From positions 248,001 to 312,000 of the forward strand of contig NZ_JANHMQ010000002.1 of NCBI RefSeq assembly GCF_024609325.1: a stretch of 64,000 nucleotides of DNA. The letters run 5' to 3'. The DNA comes from Geothrix fuzhouensis. Lineage in GTDB: Bacteria > Acidobacteriota > Holophagae > Holophagales > Holophagaceae. This document shows positions 1 to 6,951 of the stretch, piece by piece. Under the pieces are notes generated by a model. It did no database searches. It was not told the origin of the DNA and worked only from the letters and a program-made list of their open reading frames with translations. How positions within the stretch are numbered: the stretch's first letter is position 1; every line of letters begins with the position of its first letter. The position numbers were made by a program, and so were the translations under genes.

Positions 1-52
1 GCCTGCCGAAGCCCCCAAGCCCGCTGAAGCCCCCAAGGGAGGTGCCCGTTGA
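1..52 (+). CDS. 3' end of an upstream gene with a Pro/Ala/Lys-rich tail (partial)
   Basis: The frame beginning at base 2 is open to a TGA at 50-52 and encodes a tail made of repeated P-A-E-A-P-K units. The start lies outside the window. Its stop overlaps the TTG start of the next gene in a TTGA arrangement, so the two are probably translationally coupled. Only 16 codons are visible, so no function can be assigned. Given the neighbour, another exported folding factor is possible, but this is inference. Confidence 0.6.
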   Translation, partial: PAEAPKPAEAPKGGAR

Positions 53-1032
53 AGGCACTGAGTCCCATCCTGGCCCTGGCACTGCTGGCGCCTGCGGGTC
101 TGACCGCCGAGGTGCGCGAGGAGATCCTCGTCATCGTCAACAGCCACATCATCACCCGGCACGACCTTACCCAGGCCGTAGAGCAGCAGCACGCGGCCCT
201 CTACCGCCAGTTCTCCGGCAAGGAACTGGACGAGAAGCTGAAGGATGCCCGGGAGAAGACCTTGCAGGGCATGGTGGATGCCTACCTGCTGGAGGACAAG
301 GGGGCCGAGCTGGGCTCGCCGGTCACGGATGACTACGTGCGCGCCAGCATTGACGGCATCAAGAAGGAGAACAACTTCGCCACGGACGCCGATCTGGAGC
401 GGGCTCTGCGCAGCAGCCTCGGCATCGGCCTTCCCGAGTTCATGAAGCGGCAGAAGCAGCAGGCGACGCAGCAGTACGTGCTTCAGCGTGAGGTGTTCTC
501 CAAGGTCGCGGTGGAGGACAACGAGCTGCGGGCCTACTACGAGGATCACAAGGAGGAATACCGCCTCCCCTTCCGCTTCCGCCTCCGCGAACTCGTGCTG
601 GCGAAGGGCGCCACGCCCGAGGAGCAGGCGGCGGCCCGCGTGAAGCTGGCGGAGATCCAGGCGGCGCTCAAGGCCGGCAAATCCTTCGAGGAACTGGCCA
701 AGGCCAACTCCGTGAGCCCCAGCAAGGCCACGGGCGGGGACCTGGGCTGGATGAACAAGGGCTTCCTCCGCGCCAGCATCGAGGACGCGGCCGTGAAGCT
801 CAAGCCCGGCGAGGTTTCGGCTCCCATCGAGACGGACAAGGATCTCTACCTGATCCAGCTCATCGCCCTGGAGGACGCCCCGGTCAAGGACTTCGCCGAG
901 GTGAAGGCCAAGATCCTGGAGAAGCTCCAGGAGCCCAAAGCCCAGAACGCCATCGAGCAGTACCTGTCGAACCTTCGGATGCGCGCCAACATCCGCTACC
1001 TGGTGCCCAAGGAACAGATCGTGAAAGGTTGA
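49..1032 (+). CDS. Exported PpiC-type peptidyl-prolyl isomerase (SurA-like)
   Basis: This 327-residue protein has a signal-peptide-like N terminus (residues 1-20). A helical SurA/trigger-like region covers about 25-170, and a parvulin (PpiC) domain covers about 175-275 with the family signature GGDLGWMNKG at 229-238. Such proteins catalyse cis-trans isomerisation of prolyl bonds and chaperone outer-membrane proteins in the periplasm. The start is TTG, chosen because a strong AAGGGAGG ribosome site lies six bases upstream. It overlaps the previous stop and is followed four bases later by an S4-domain gene, so it sits in an operon. There is only one PpiC domain, whereas E. coli SurA has two. 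Confidence 0.85.
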   Translation: MKALSPILALALLAPAGLTAEVREEILVIVNSHIITRHDLTQAVEQQHAALYRQFSGKELDEKLKDAREKTLQGMVDAYLLEDKGAELGSPVTDDYVRASIDGIKKENNFATDADLERALRSSLGIGLPEFMKRQKQQATQQYVLQREVFSKVAVEDNELRAYYEDHKEEYRLPFRFRLRELVLAKGATPEEQAAARVKLAEIQAALKAGKSFEELAKANSVSPSKATGGDLGWMNKGFLRASIEDAAVKLKPGEVSAPIETDKDLYLIQLIALEDAPVKDFAEVKAKILEKLQEPKAQNAIEQYLSNLRMRANIRYLVPKEQIVKG

Positions 1033-1036
1033 GCCA

Positions 1037-1360
1037 TTGAGACTGGATGCCTTCCTCAAGAAGAGCCTGCTCATCAAGCGGCGCGAGCTGGCCAACCAGC
1101 TCTGCGACGAGGGCATGGTGCGCGTGAACGGCGTGCCCAGGAAGGCCAGCCATGATCTGAAAGTCCAGGACGAGCTTGAGTTCCCGCTGTACAACCGGGT
1201 GCTGAAGGTGCGGGTCCTGAACCTGCCCGAAGGCAACGTGAAGAAGGCCGACCAATGGTCGCTCTTCGAGGTGCTGGAGGACAAGCGGCTGCCTCTCGAC
1301 CTGGGCTATGGCGACGAGGATCCCTTCAGCCCCCCCCCCAAGGTTCCGCGCAATCATTGA
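1037..1360 (+). CDS. S4-domain RNA-binding protein (HslR/RqcP-like)
   Basis: This 107-residue protein begins RLDAFLKKSLLIKRRELANQ, a typical S4 RNA-binding helix pair, followed by the conserved G-M-V-R-V-N-G turn around residue 28. Small free-standing S4 proteins such as HslR/RqcP bind the ribosome or tRNA during rescue of stalled 50S subunits. The start is TTG, four bases after the isomerase stop, so expression is probably coupled. The C terminus is acidic and then proline-rich. The family is clear; the exact role is inferred. Confidence 0.75.
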   Translation: MRLDAFLKKSLLIKRRELANQLCDEGMVRVNGVPRKASHDLKVQDELEFPLYNRVLKVRVLNLPEGNVKKADQWSLFEVLEDKRLPLDLGYGDEDPFSPPPKVPRNH

Positions 1361-1411
1361 CAGCCACTGTCGCATCAGCTGCCCGAGCCTGATGAGTCGC
1401 AGGGAGTTTTC

Positions 1412-2398
1412 ATGTCCGACCAGCCGCTCCTCCGCAGCCTGAAGGAAGGCGCCGCCTTCCAGGGCTTCCTCCTGGCCCAGGAGGCCGCCTACAAGATCAG
1501 CGCCAAGGGCAGCGAGTACCTGGAGTTGAAGCTTTCGGACGCGTCCGGCGATCTCAAGGCCTTCCTGTGGGATGTGCGGGCCATTGAGGGCGACATGGAC
1601 GCCGTTCGGGCGGATGCCTTCCTCTGGGTGAAAGGCTCGCTGTCCAGCTACAACGGCCGCCTCCAGATGAAGCTGGACAAGGTGCGCTTCGCCGCGGACG
1701 CCGAGGTGGGCGACCTCTCCCGGTTCTTCCCCGTCAGCGCCCGCCCTGTGCCAGAGATGCTAGCCGAGTTGGACGGGCTCATCGGGTCCGTGGAGGATCC
1801 CTGGATCCGCCGCCTGCTGGAGGCCCTGTTCGTGGCGGACACGGAGCTGCGCGCGGCCTTCGCCCAGGCTCCGGCCGCCAAGTCCATGCACCACGTCTAC
1901 CTGGGCGGCCTGCTGGAGCACACCCTCTCCGTGGCGGGCATGGCCGAGCGTGCCTGCGGACACTACCGGGACCTGAACCGCGATCTGGTGCTGGCCGGGG
2001 TCTTCCTGCATGACGTGGGCAAGACCGCCGAGTTGAGCTACCAGCGCAGCTTCGGCTACACCGACGCGGGCAACCTGCTGGGCCACATCGCCCTGGAGGC
2101 CGACTGGATCAGTGGGGCAGTGGGCAAGATCCCCGGGTTCCCCGAGGACCTGCGCCTGCAGATCCTGCACATCGTTCTCAGCCACCACGGGCGCCTGGAG
2201 TATGGCTCCCCGGTGCTGCCCAAGACCCCCGAGGCCCTGCTGGTCCACTACCTCGACGATCTGGACGGCAAGCTGGAGGTGATGTCCAGGGCCACGAAGG
2301 ATGAGTCAGACAGCGGTTCCTGGAGCCCCTACAGCCGGGCCCTGGACCGCATGATCTACAGGCGGCGCTGGCCCAAGGTTGAGCCTGTCCAGAAGTGA
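1412..2398 (+). CDS. YhaM-type 3'-5' exoribonuclease (OB fold plus HD domain)
   Basis: This 328-residue protein has an N-terminal OB-fold nucleic-acid-binding domain (about 10-95) and an HD metal-dependent phosphohydrolase domain (about 150-300). Visible metal ligands are the H-H pair near 160, the HDVGK motif at 200-204 and an H-H-G motif near 258. This architecture matches YhaM/Cbf1, a 3'-5' exonuclease acting on RNA and single-stranded DNA. The start is ATG with GGGAG upstream. A small inverted repeat overlaps and follows the stop. Confidence 0.85.
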   Translation: MSDQPLLRSLKEGAAFQGFLLAQEAAYKISAKGSEYLELKLSDASGDLKAFLWDVRAIEGDMDAVRADAFLWVKGSLSSYNGRLQMKLDKVRFAADAEVGDLSRFFPVSARPVPEMLAELDGLIGSVEDPWIRRLLEALFVADTELRAAFAQAPAAKSMHHVYLGGLLEHTLSVAGMAERACGHYRDLNRDLVLAGVFLHDVGKTAELSYQRSFGYTDAGNLLGHIALEADWISGAVGKIPGFPEDLRLQILHIVLSHHGRLEYGSPVLPKTPEALLVHYLDDLDGKLEVMSRATKDESDSGSWSPYSRALDRMIYRRRWPKVEPVQK

Positions 2399-2419
2399 TC
2401 AATCATGGGTTTTGATTGA
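2399..2419 (+). terminator. Weak hairpin after the YhaM-type gene
   Basis: TCAATCA at 2399-2405 pairs with TGATTGA at 2413-2419 across a seven-base loop, directly after the stop codon. It is AT-rich and has no T run, so termination is uncertain. Confidence 0.3.
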
Positions 2420-2493
2420 CCAATTATGAACAGTCTCGAAGGGAATAACCTTCATCTGGGCAGGTCCGGCTCGGCAGAAGGTGAGAGGAAGTC

Positions 2494-2520
2494 TTGATAA
2501 TTCAGGCGATGTGCTAAACA
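2494..2520 (+). promoter_or_regulatory. Possible promoter for the gene at 2590
   Basis: TTGATA at 2494-2499 and TAAACA at 2515-2520 resemble -35 and -10 boxes with a short 15-base spacer. They stand out in an otherwise GC-rich 190-base gap. The call rests on pattern only. Confidence 0.3.
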
Positions 2521-2589
2521 TGCCTGGGTAACGAACCCCTGGCACGGCTTTGGCCCTAGAGGAAGGTCCCACCCTTCCTGAGGCCCGCC

Positions 2590-3075
2590 ATGAAGCTGTC
2601 CCGCAAAGCCAAACGCTACGACGATTCCGTCCTGCCCGGTGAATTCCACGGGTTCGAGCCCTTCCACCAGGCGGATCTGGAGTTGGATGGCACTCTGGCG
2701 GGGTTTCTCCGGCGGGGTGACGACGGGGTGCAACTGGGCGAAATGGTTCTGGAGTGCCACGCGCCGAAGCGGCTCAGCTTCGCCAAGTTGAAGACGAAGG
2801 CCGAGATGCTCTCCGAGAAGGTGAACTACCTGAAGGAGCGCCTGGAGATCGTGGACCATGACCGCCGGGGGATGTACATCCAGCTCCGCAGCCTGCCGCC
2901 CTACAAGGACGACACCCAGATCCAGTTCAACGAAATCAGCCTCGGCAAGAACAAGGTCGTGGTGAAGCGCATTGCCTTCTTCCGAAAGGAAGAGGTAAAG
3001 CAGCAGGTGCCACTCCAGCTGTCCGAACTGGAGCTCAAGCGCCTCCTGTTCGATATTCGACAGGCGATTGCGTAG
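2590..3075 (+). CDS. Conserved-looking protein of unknown function
   Basis: I do not recognise this 161-residue protein. It has no signal peptide and no membrane segment. It is rich in charged residues and looks like a soluble alpha/beta protein. Its middle (about 55-100) contains a K-L-K-T-K-A-E helix followed by a beta-rich segment with a Y-K-D-D-T-Q motif. The ATG is preceded by TGAGG at seven bases. It stands alone between a possible promoter and a strong terminator, which supports a real monocistronic gene. Confidence 0.6.
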   Translation: MKLSRKAKRYDDSVLPGEFHGFEPFHQADLELDGTLAGFLRRGDDGVQLGEMVLECHAPKRLSFAKLKTKAEMLSEKVNYLKERLEIVDHDRRGMYIQLRSLPPYKDDTQIQFNEISLGKNKVVVKRIAFFRKEEVKQQVPLQLSELELKRLLFDIRQAIA

Positions 3076-3109
3076 ATCGGTAAACGCTTTAACTATTTGC
3101 TATAACGAC

Positions 3110-3136
3110 AAAAAGGGCGCCGTTGGCGCCTTTTTG
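3110..3136 (+). terminator. Rho-independent terminator
   Basis: GGCGCC at 3116-3121 pairs with GGCGCC at 3125-3130 over a three-base loop, flanked by five A before and five T after. The A and T tracts make it potentially bidirectional. A second GC-rich hairpin follows at 3143-3165. Confidence 0.85.
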
Positions 3137-3142
3137 TGATGT

Positions 3143-3165
3143 CGCTGCGCCGGAAGCGTGCAGCG
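3143..3165. repeat. GC-rich hairpin following the terminator
   Basis: CGCTGCGC at 3143-3150 pairs with GCGTGCAGCG sequence ending at 3165, giving eight base pairs with one G-T wobble. Together with the terminator it forms a double-hairpin arrangement like those after mglA and glnS. Confidence 0.4.
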
Positions 3166-3223
3166 CTGAATGCAGCGCATGACTTGGGGATTGGAAGACC
3201 GGGCTGGGTGTGAGGCTCTGCAC

Positions 3224-3399
3224 GACGGGGGCCGACTTCGTTGGGGTGAGGGGTCAACTGTGGACCTGATGTTCTGCTCGACGGGGGCCGGGCTTCGTTG
3301 GGGTGCGGGGTCAACCGTGGACGTGATGCTCTGCTCGACGGGGGCCGGGCTTCGTTGGGGTGCGGGGCCAACTGTGGACGTTATGCTCTGCTCGACGGG
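3224..3399. repeat. Three tandem repeats of 56-57 bp plus a partial fourth
   Basis: Units start at 3224, 3280 and 3337, and a truncated fourth begins at 3394. Each starts GACGGG and contains CTTCGTTGGGGTG, GTCAAC-like and TGTGGAC-like blocks, ending in TGCTCG. The first copy is the most divergent and lacks one G. The array lies between two convergently facing terminators and contains no convincing gene. Its function is unknown. Confidence 0.8.
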
Positions 3400-3404
3400 T
3401 GCCC

Positions 3405-3435
3405 AAAAAGGACGCTGCACTGCAGCGTCCTTTTT
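3405..3435. terminator. Bidirectional terminator between convergent genes
   Basis: A near-perfect 15-bp inverted repeat (3405-3419 against 3421-3435) has a GGACGCTGCA core flanked by A5 and T5. It lies six bases from the stop of the minus-strand LapB-like gene and so would terminate it. It would equally stop plus-strand transcription. Confidence 0.85.
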
Positions 3436-3441
3436 GACCCG

Positions 3442-4809
3442 TCAGAGCATCGCCATCCAGCCACCGCTTTCGGCGGCTCGGATGGGGCCTTCGGGGAGGT
3501 CGCTTTCCTTGAAGAGGAAGTGGTGGCTGTTCCAGCTGCCACAGCTATCACAGCGGTCCGCGTAGTCCTGGGTCTTGTGGCCGCAGACGGCGCACTCGAA
3601 GCGGAGTTTGAGGATCCCCAGGTTGCGGAGCAACTGGCGGTACTCGTTCAGCGAGGCATCCAGACGGCCGCGGCGGCTGTGGATCTTGGCCATGAAGAAG
3701 AACAGGATCGGGCTGTAGACCACCTGGCTGCGCACCTCCTGGAAGAGGTCCAGGGCTTCGTCCAGGATCTCCAGGCGGTAGAGCATCTTGCCCAGGAAGA
3801 ACTTGGCGGTGGTGGCGTGCTTGGAGGTGGCAGCAACCCGGCGCATGAGGGCGAGCCCGTCCTCCGGGCGGCCCAGCTGGATGAAGTAGTCCTCGATCTC
3901 CTGAAGGAAGGTGCCTTCGCCGGTCTTGCGGAAGCCTTCGATCCAGATTTCCAGGCCCTGGGCCTCCTGGTCCTGCAGGATCATGCAGCGCCCAAGGCTC
4001 AGATAGGCGGGGACGAAGTCCGGCTCGTCCTTGATGACCTGCTGGAAGACCTGGGCCGCGTCCTTGAACTGATCCGCCTCGACCTTGGTAATGCCGACCT
4101 GGTAGGCCAGGGCGGCCCCCTGGGCCTTCTCGCCCTGGGTGAGCTCGCTGGGAAAGAGGCTCAAGAGTTTCTTGTGGGCCTCCAAGGCCTCCTCCCAGCG
4201 CTGGGCGTCCATGTGGAGCGCCCGCAGGCGTCGCCAGGCTCGCAGTGCTTTCTTGGGACGGCTGGACACCAGCTTGCCCAGCACGGCTGCGGAGGCCTCG
4301 GGATTCCGGGTGGCCATATAGGCCTCGGCCAGCTGGTAGACGGCTTCGACCAGCTCCGGTTCGTCATCGCACAGGGCCTGGAACAGCTTCACGGCCTCGT
4401 CGGGGCTGCCGGTCTTCAGGAGGATCTCACCCATGAGCAGGCGGGCGGGCGCGTGATCCTTGCGCTGGTCGAGGATGCTCTCCAGGATCTCCTTGGCTTC
4501 CCGCGGCAGGCCGTGGGCCACGAGATCACGGGCGTCCTGCATGCGCTCGGAGATCCGCTTCACCAGCCTGGTGTCGGCGGAGGCGTTCAATCCGCGCACC
4601 AGCCGCACCAGCTCCATGATGCCGGTGTAGAGGATGTTCAGCAGGAAACCCAGCAGGAACGCCAGCAGGATGACGCTCTGGATCTTGATGTCTTCGCCGA
4701 AGATGACGACTTCGCGCACGAGCAGGTCGTGGTTGGTCAGGTACAGGTTGCCCAGTACAAACAGCACGAAGGCCAGGAGCACGAAGAAAAACACGTTTAC
4801 AAGACGCAT
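3442..4809 (-). CDS. LapB/YciM-like TPR protein with an N-terminal LapA-like membrane segment
   Basis: This 455-residue protein starts with two hydrophobic segments (about 5-22 and 45-65) with LapA (DUF1049)-like spacing. TPR-type helices follow from about 85 to 395. The C terminus has a rubredoxin-like C-x2-C...C-x2-C metal knuckle (CAVCGH and CDSCGSW, about 403-425). In E. coli, LapB is a membrane-anchored TPR/rubredoxin protein that regulates LPS synthesis by controlling LpxC degradation through FtsH, and LapA is a separate neighbouring gene. Here both modules seem joined. The ATG is preceded by GAGGTCG. The downstream terminator is at 3405-3435. The LapB assignment is confident as a family; the LPS role is inferred. 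Confidence 0.75.
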   Translation of the reverse strand: MRLVNVFFFVLLAFVLFVLGNLYLTNHDLLVREVVIFGEDIKIQSVILLAFLLGFLLNILYTGIMELVRLVRGLNASADTRLVKRISERMQDARDLVAHGLPREAKEILESILDQRKDHAPARLLMGEILLKTGSPDEAVKLFQALCDDEPELVEAVYQLAEAYMATRNPEASAAVLGKLVSSRPKKALRAWRRLRALHMDAQRWEEALEAHKKLLSLFPSELTQGEKAQGAALAYQVGITKVEADQFKDAAQVFQQVIKDEPDFVPAYLSLGRCMILQDQEAQGLEIWIEGFRKTGEGTFLQEIEDYFIQLGRPEDGLALMRRVAATSKHATTAKFFLGKMLYRLEILDEALDLFQEVRSQVVYSPILFFFMAKIHSRRGRLDASLNEYRQLLRNLGILKLRFECAVCGHKTQDYADRCDSCGSWNSHHFLFKESDLPEGPIRAAESGGWMAML

Positions 4810-4880
4810 GGGCCGACCTCGAAAGCTGGGCCTAGCATGACACAGGTGGCCATTGGCTCTCAGCTGTCAGGTCCCGGAAC

Positions 4881-5723
4881 TCAGTCTTCAGCGGGGCGGT
4901 CGATCCAGGCTTTCGCCGCTTTTAGGTCTTCCCACACGGCCCGGCGAACATCCTGGGTGTACTGACGCAGTACGTAGGCGGGGTGGAAGGTGGGCATGAC
5001 GGGGATTTCGCGACCGCCGACCCGCACCCGTTTCCATTGGCCCCGTACCTTCGTGATGCCTTCACTGAGACCCACCAGTTCACGCAGAGGCGTGGCACCC
5101 AGGGTGACGATGACGACGGGCTGGATCAACTCGATCTGGCGATGCAGGTAGCCGAGGCAGGTCCGAGCCTCGTCGGGACTGGGCGTGCGGTTGTCGGGGG
5201 GCCGGCACTTGACCACGTTCGCGATGTAGGTCTCCTCGCGCTTCATCCCGATGGCGCCGATCATCTTGTCCAGCAGCTCGCCGGCCTTGCCCACAAAGGG
5301 GCGGCCCTGCAGGTCCTCGTCCCGGCCGGGTCCTTCGCCCACCAACATGAGCCGGGCTTGGGGACTGCCTTCGCCGAAGACGAATTTCAGGCGGCCGGGC
5401 CCCAGGGGACACGCCAGGCAACCCTGGATGGCCTTCTCCAGTTCCGGGAGGGTGGCTGCGGCGGCCACGGCCTCGGGCGGCGGGCAGCCCACGGGGTCCG
5501 TGGGGGGGGTGTAGGCCGTGGCGGCTGCGGGAGCCGGTCGGGGGGCCGGTCGGGGCGGAGCCTCAGCCGGGCGCCTGGTTGGGCCTAAGGCTGGGCCTGA
5601 AGCTGGGCGTGGGGCGGAAGCCGGGAGGGCCGGCTTCAGCGCCGCCACCACCGGTTCGCGGACCAAGCCCATCACCCCCAGCTCCTCGAGGGTGTCGCGC
5701 CAGGCTTGAAGGGGCGAATCCAT
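4881..5723 (-). CDS. Family 4/5 uracil-DNA glycosylase with Fe-S cluster
   Basis: This 280-residue protein carries a UDG domain from about residue 85. The first cluster cysteines are in CLACPLG. Motif A is GEGPGRDED, and a further cluster cysteine lies in [13 protein letters not shown]. Another is in RTCLGYL. The catalytic-site motif HPAYVLRQ lies near the C terminus. These are hallmarks of the 4Fe-4S uracil-DNA glycosylases that excise uracil from deaminated DNA. A long Pro/Ala/Arg low-complexity linker (about 28-80) separates a short N-terminal region from the catalytic domain. Family 4 is preferred over family 5 on the GEGPG motif. Confidence 0.9.
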   Translation of the reverse strand: MDSPLQAWRDTLEELGVMGLVREPVVAALKPALPASAPRPASGPALGPTRRPAEAPPRPAPRPAPAAATAYTPPTDPVGCPPPEAVAAAATLPELEKAIQGCLACPLGPGRLKFVFGEGSPQARLMLVGEGPGRDEDLQGRPFVGKAGELLDKMIGAIGMKREETYIANVVKCRPPDNRTPSPDEARTCLGYLHRQIELIQPVVIVTLGATPLRELVGLSEGITKVRGQWKRVRVGGREIPVMPTFHPAYVLRQYTQDVRRAVWEDLKAAKAWIDRPAED

Positions 5724-5787
5724 AGCCTCCAGCCTAGCCCGGAACTAAGCCTCGGGTTGAGGCATCCTAGGACGTTGGAGTCCGTGC

Positions 5788-6303
5788 ATGGAGCAGTCCC
5801 CCCAGGAAACCCCGTTCGGCAGCGAAGAGGCCTTCCACGGCGCCTTCGCCGAACTCTATCCCCGGCTGGTGAGTTACGCCCGCCGCTATGGCGCCACCTT
5901 CCCGGAAGACATTGCCCAGGAGGCCTTTGTCATCCTCATGCAGCGAGAAGTGCGGGTGGAACATCCCACCGCCTTCCTCTATGGGACGGTGAGAACCCTG
6001 TCCCTCACGGAGCGCCGCCCCATGAAGAACCAGAACCTCAGCCTGGAAGCCGTGGCCGAGCCCGGCCTGGCCGGTGGGGCCGATGATCAAGTGTTGAATC
6101 AGGAGGTGCGGGAGCGAATGCGCCTGCTTTCTCCTACCTTCCGCGAGGCCCTGTGGCTCTTCGTGGTCGAGGGTCTCTCCATTCGGGAGATCGCGGACAT
6201 CCTCGGCATCCCCGAGGCCACCGTGAAGACCCGCATCCACCGGGCCAAGGCCCAACTCAAAGATCAGCTCAATCCCACTGGAGGCGTGCATGTCCTGGTC
6301 TGA
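5788..6303 (+). CDS. ECF-type RNA polymerase sigma factor
   Basis: This 171-residue protein has a sigma-2 region (about 15-75, with the DIAQEAFVILMQ helix that contacts core polymerase and -10 DNA). It also has a sigma-4 region (about 110-160) with the helix-turn-helix LSIREIADILGIPEATVKTR. These features define an extracytoplasmic-function sigma factor. The ATG has GGAG seven bases upstream. The next gene overlaps by 14 bases and encodes a single-pass membrane protein, the usual arrangement for a sigma/anti-sigma pair. Confidence 0.9.
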   Translation: MEQSPQETPFGSEEAFHGAFAELYPRLVSYARRYGATFPEDIAQEAFVILMQREVRVEHPTAFLYGTVRTLSLTERRPMKNQNLSLEAVAEPGLAGGADDQVLNQEVRERMRLLSPTFREALWLFVVEGLSIREIADILGIPEATVKTRIHRAKAQLKDQLNPTGGVHVLV

Positions 6304-6814
6304 TCCCGCTCGGCGTTTTGAACCCGCCGAGGATGTTCAGTTGCGGGCCGAGCTCCGCGATCTCCTGGGTCTCGGGCCCACGGTCGCCAGCGCCCCTGCG
6401 GCACCCAGTGCCGAACTGGCCACCCTGGCCAACGATTTGCGCCGGGAGGCCCTGCGCCGCCGCCGCACGGAACGCAAGCGCCCCTCCTGGGGCTTGCTGG
6501 CCGCCGCGGCCCTGCCCCTGCTGGCCGTGCTGGCCGGTCTTGGCACCTGGGGCTTCCAGCAGAAGCACCGGGCCGACGATCTGGCCCTCCAGACCCAGCG
6601 CCAGGAACAGGAACTCACCCGCATGGCCGCCACCCACGCCATCGAAGTGGCCAGGGAACGTCAGGCCAAGGAAGAAGTTCAACAACAACTTCAGTTGGCC
6701 TCGAGGCAAGGGGTGGGGCGCAAGACCGAACCATACCTGGTCATCCCCGTGGAGAAGCCTCTGAAGTTCCAGGGCGAGGATTACCAGCGGGTGAAGGCCA
6801 AGCCGCAGCAGTAG
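6290..6814 (+). CDS. Single-pass membrane protein, probable anti-sigma partner
   Basis: This 174-residue protein has a soluble N terminus (1-65), one transmembrane segment (about 67-88) and a Gln/Glu/Arg-rich coiled coil (about 92-145). A short tail contains the TEPYLVIPVEKPL segment. It overlaps the sigma-factor gene by 14 bases and ends at a strong terminator, so the two form an operon. I see no zinc-binding H-x3-C-x2-C anti-sigma motif. The anti-sigma role is therefore inferred from context. Confidence 0.6.
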   Translation: MSWSDPARRFEPAEDVQLRAELRDLLGLGPTVASAPAAPSAELATLANDLRREALRRRRTERKRPSWGLLAAAALPLLAVLAGLGTWGFQQKHRADDLALQTQRQEQELTRMAATHAIEVARERQAKEEVQQQLQLASRQGVGRKTEPYLVIPVEKPLKFQGEDYQRVKAKPQQ

Positions 6815-6840
6815 CTCCGCGCTTTGGGGGGAGAAGGAAA

Positions 6841-6869
6841 GAGAAGAGCCGGCTTTGCCGGCTCTTCTC
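6841..6869 (+). terminator. Terminator of the sigma-factor operon
   Basis: A perfect 13-bp stem (6841-6853 with 6857-6869, GAGAAGAGCCGGC) has a three-base TTT loop, preceded by A residues and followed by CTCTT. It lies 27 bases after the stop codon at 6814. Confidence 0.8.
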
Positions 6870-6951
6870 TTGGGCGTCCCGGGGGGTGTGCGCGTAGCGC
6901 GCCCCTAGATCCCTGCCACACATGCGTGGCGGGGAGGACCCCCGGAGAATA

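Noticed and set aside
3224-3399. CRISPR array
   Set aside because: The 57-base units are contiguous, with no unique spacers and no cas genes.
3298-4965. Long open frame on the plus strand opposite the LapB-like gene
   Set aside because: It is antisense to a clear TPR/rubredoxin gene, has a composition typical of a reverse-frame shadow, and lacks domain motifs.
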